Notes under the pieces: generated by a model
The model's database searches: none
The model's input: the letters and a program-made list of their open reading frames with translations, nothing else
What the model was told of the DNA's origin: nothing
Program-made: the position numbers and the translations under genes
Part shown: positions 5,563-5,768 of the stretch, piece after piece
Layout: each line of letters opens with the position of its first letter
How positions within the stretch are numbered: the stretch's first letter is position 1
Assembly: GCA_007121485.1 (NCBI GenBank)
Contig: SKKM01000088.1
Coordinates: forward strand, 1 to 5,768
Reading direction: 5' to 3'
DNA length: 5,768 nucleotides
Source of the DNA: Wenzhouxiangella sp.
GTDB taxonomy: Bacteria; Pseudomonadota; Gammaproteobacteria; Xanthomonadales; Wenzhouxiangellaceae

Positions 5563-5768
5563 TTGGCTCGAGCAAGAACGGCCCCTCTCGACTGCCTCGA
5601 TGCAGCGGTCGGGCCCAAGCTGGACCTGGCCTGCAAGGCGTGGATAGAATCAAATCTGGTCCCCCAGGCCCGGCGGCCGCGAGTAGTGCTGGTGCCAGAC
5701 TCGACGGAAGACTTTGGGTTCTTTACCCGCGAAGACGGCCTGTTCGTCATTCCGCTCGAGGCGGTGTC
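5563..5768 (+). CDS. Possible partial CDS of unknown function, running off the window
   Basis: This plus-strand frame is open from within the pyrC 3' end to the window edge. About 68 codons fall after the first usable start-like codon, TTG at 5563. The translation has protein-like alternation of hydrophobic and charged residues (LDLACKAWIESNLV, then RVVLVPDSTEDFGFFTREDG and LFVIPLEAV), and most third positions are G or C. Against it, no ATG or GTG precedes the first half of the frame, no ribosome site precedes the TTG, and codons such as AGA and ATA are unlike the neighbours. In-frame GTG codons at 5686 and 5692 are possible later starts. I recognise no family. The opposite strand also has a short open frame here ending in TGA at 5650-5652, so strand and reality are both uncertain. 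Confidence 0.3.
   Translation, partial: MARARTAPLDCLDAAVGPKLDLACKAWIESNLVPQARRPRVVLVPDSTEDFGFFTREDGLFVIPLEAV
5648..5664 (-). repeat. Candidate dispersed short repeat motif (GGGGACCAGATTTGATT)
   Basis: Read on the minus strand, the 17 bases are GGGGACCAGATTTGATT. They resemble GGGGACAGATTT-type short sequences that recur between genes in many proteobacterial genomes, often near REP-associated tyrosine transposase genes. That resemblance is from memory and only one copy occurs in this window, so it cannot be shown to be a repeat here. The AT-rich core stands out from the GC-rich surroundings. Confidence 0.25.

Noticed and set aside
4509..5750. 413-codon open frame on the minus strand opposite pyrC
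   Set aside because: The antisense of an unmistakable dihydroorotase. The translation is low-complexity and rich in Arg, Gly, His and Val, with no family resemblance.

Overview
The window (5768 bp, GC-rich, with G or C at most third codon positions) looks like chromosomal DNA of a high-GC proteobacterium. An E. coli-type class II dihydroorotase, a MetX-type acyltransferase next to an O-acetylhomoserine sulfhydrylase, and the codon bias suggest a gammaproteobacterium, perhaps near the Xanthomonadales/Lysobacterales. This placement is inference only. No rRNA, tRNA, CRISPR array, insertion sequence or phage gene is visible.

Layout, left to right. (1) 1-1325, plus strand: the 3' end of an O-acetylhomoserine sulfhydrylase gene, overlapping by ATGA a complete metX-type homoserine O-acyltransferase gene. 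Together they form a direct-sulfhydrylation route to homocysteine and methionine: MetX activates homoserine and the PLP enzyme replaces the acyl group with sulfide. (2) 1350-2261, minus strand: a pirin-family cupin protein, convergent with metX across a 24-bp gap. (3) 2421-3116, plus strand: a compact VapBC-type toxin-antitoxin cassette. A sigma70-like promoter overlaps a 7+7 bp inverted repeat, followed by a ribbon-helix-helix antitoxin gene that overlaps a PIN-domain toxin gene by 11 bases. The predicted transcription start falls on the antitoxin ATG, so the mRNA may be leaderless. (4) 3155-4393, minus strand: a saccharopine-dehydrogenase-like / trans-acting enoyl reductase family oxidoreductase. 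(5) 4515-5552, plus strand: a complete class II dihydroorotase (pyrC) with a TTG start chosen by a well-placed AAGGA. (6) 5553-5768: an unresolved end. It holds a plus-strand open frame that runs off the window with no convincing start, and a 17-base motif resembling dispersed GGGGACAGATTT-type repeats.

The genes alternate in direction (plus-minus-plus-minus-plus) with short convergent gaps, so apart from metY-metX and the toxin-antitoxin pair they are probably separate transcription units. The window is mostly ordinary metabolism with one accessory insertion. I did not find a convincing new multi-gene system. The best signals for a second look are the operator/promoter/leaderless arrangement of the toxin-antitoxin module, the stable hairpin over a triple-proline stretch at the start of metX, and the unresolved right end.
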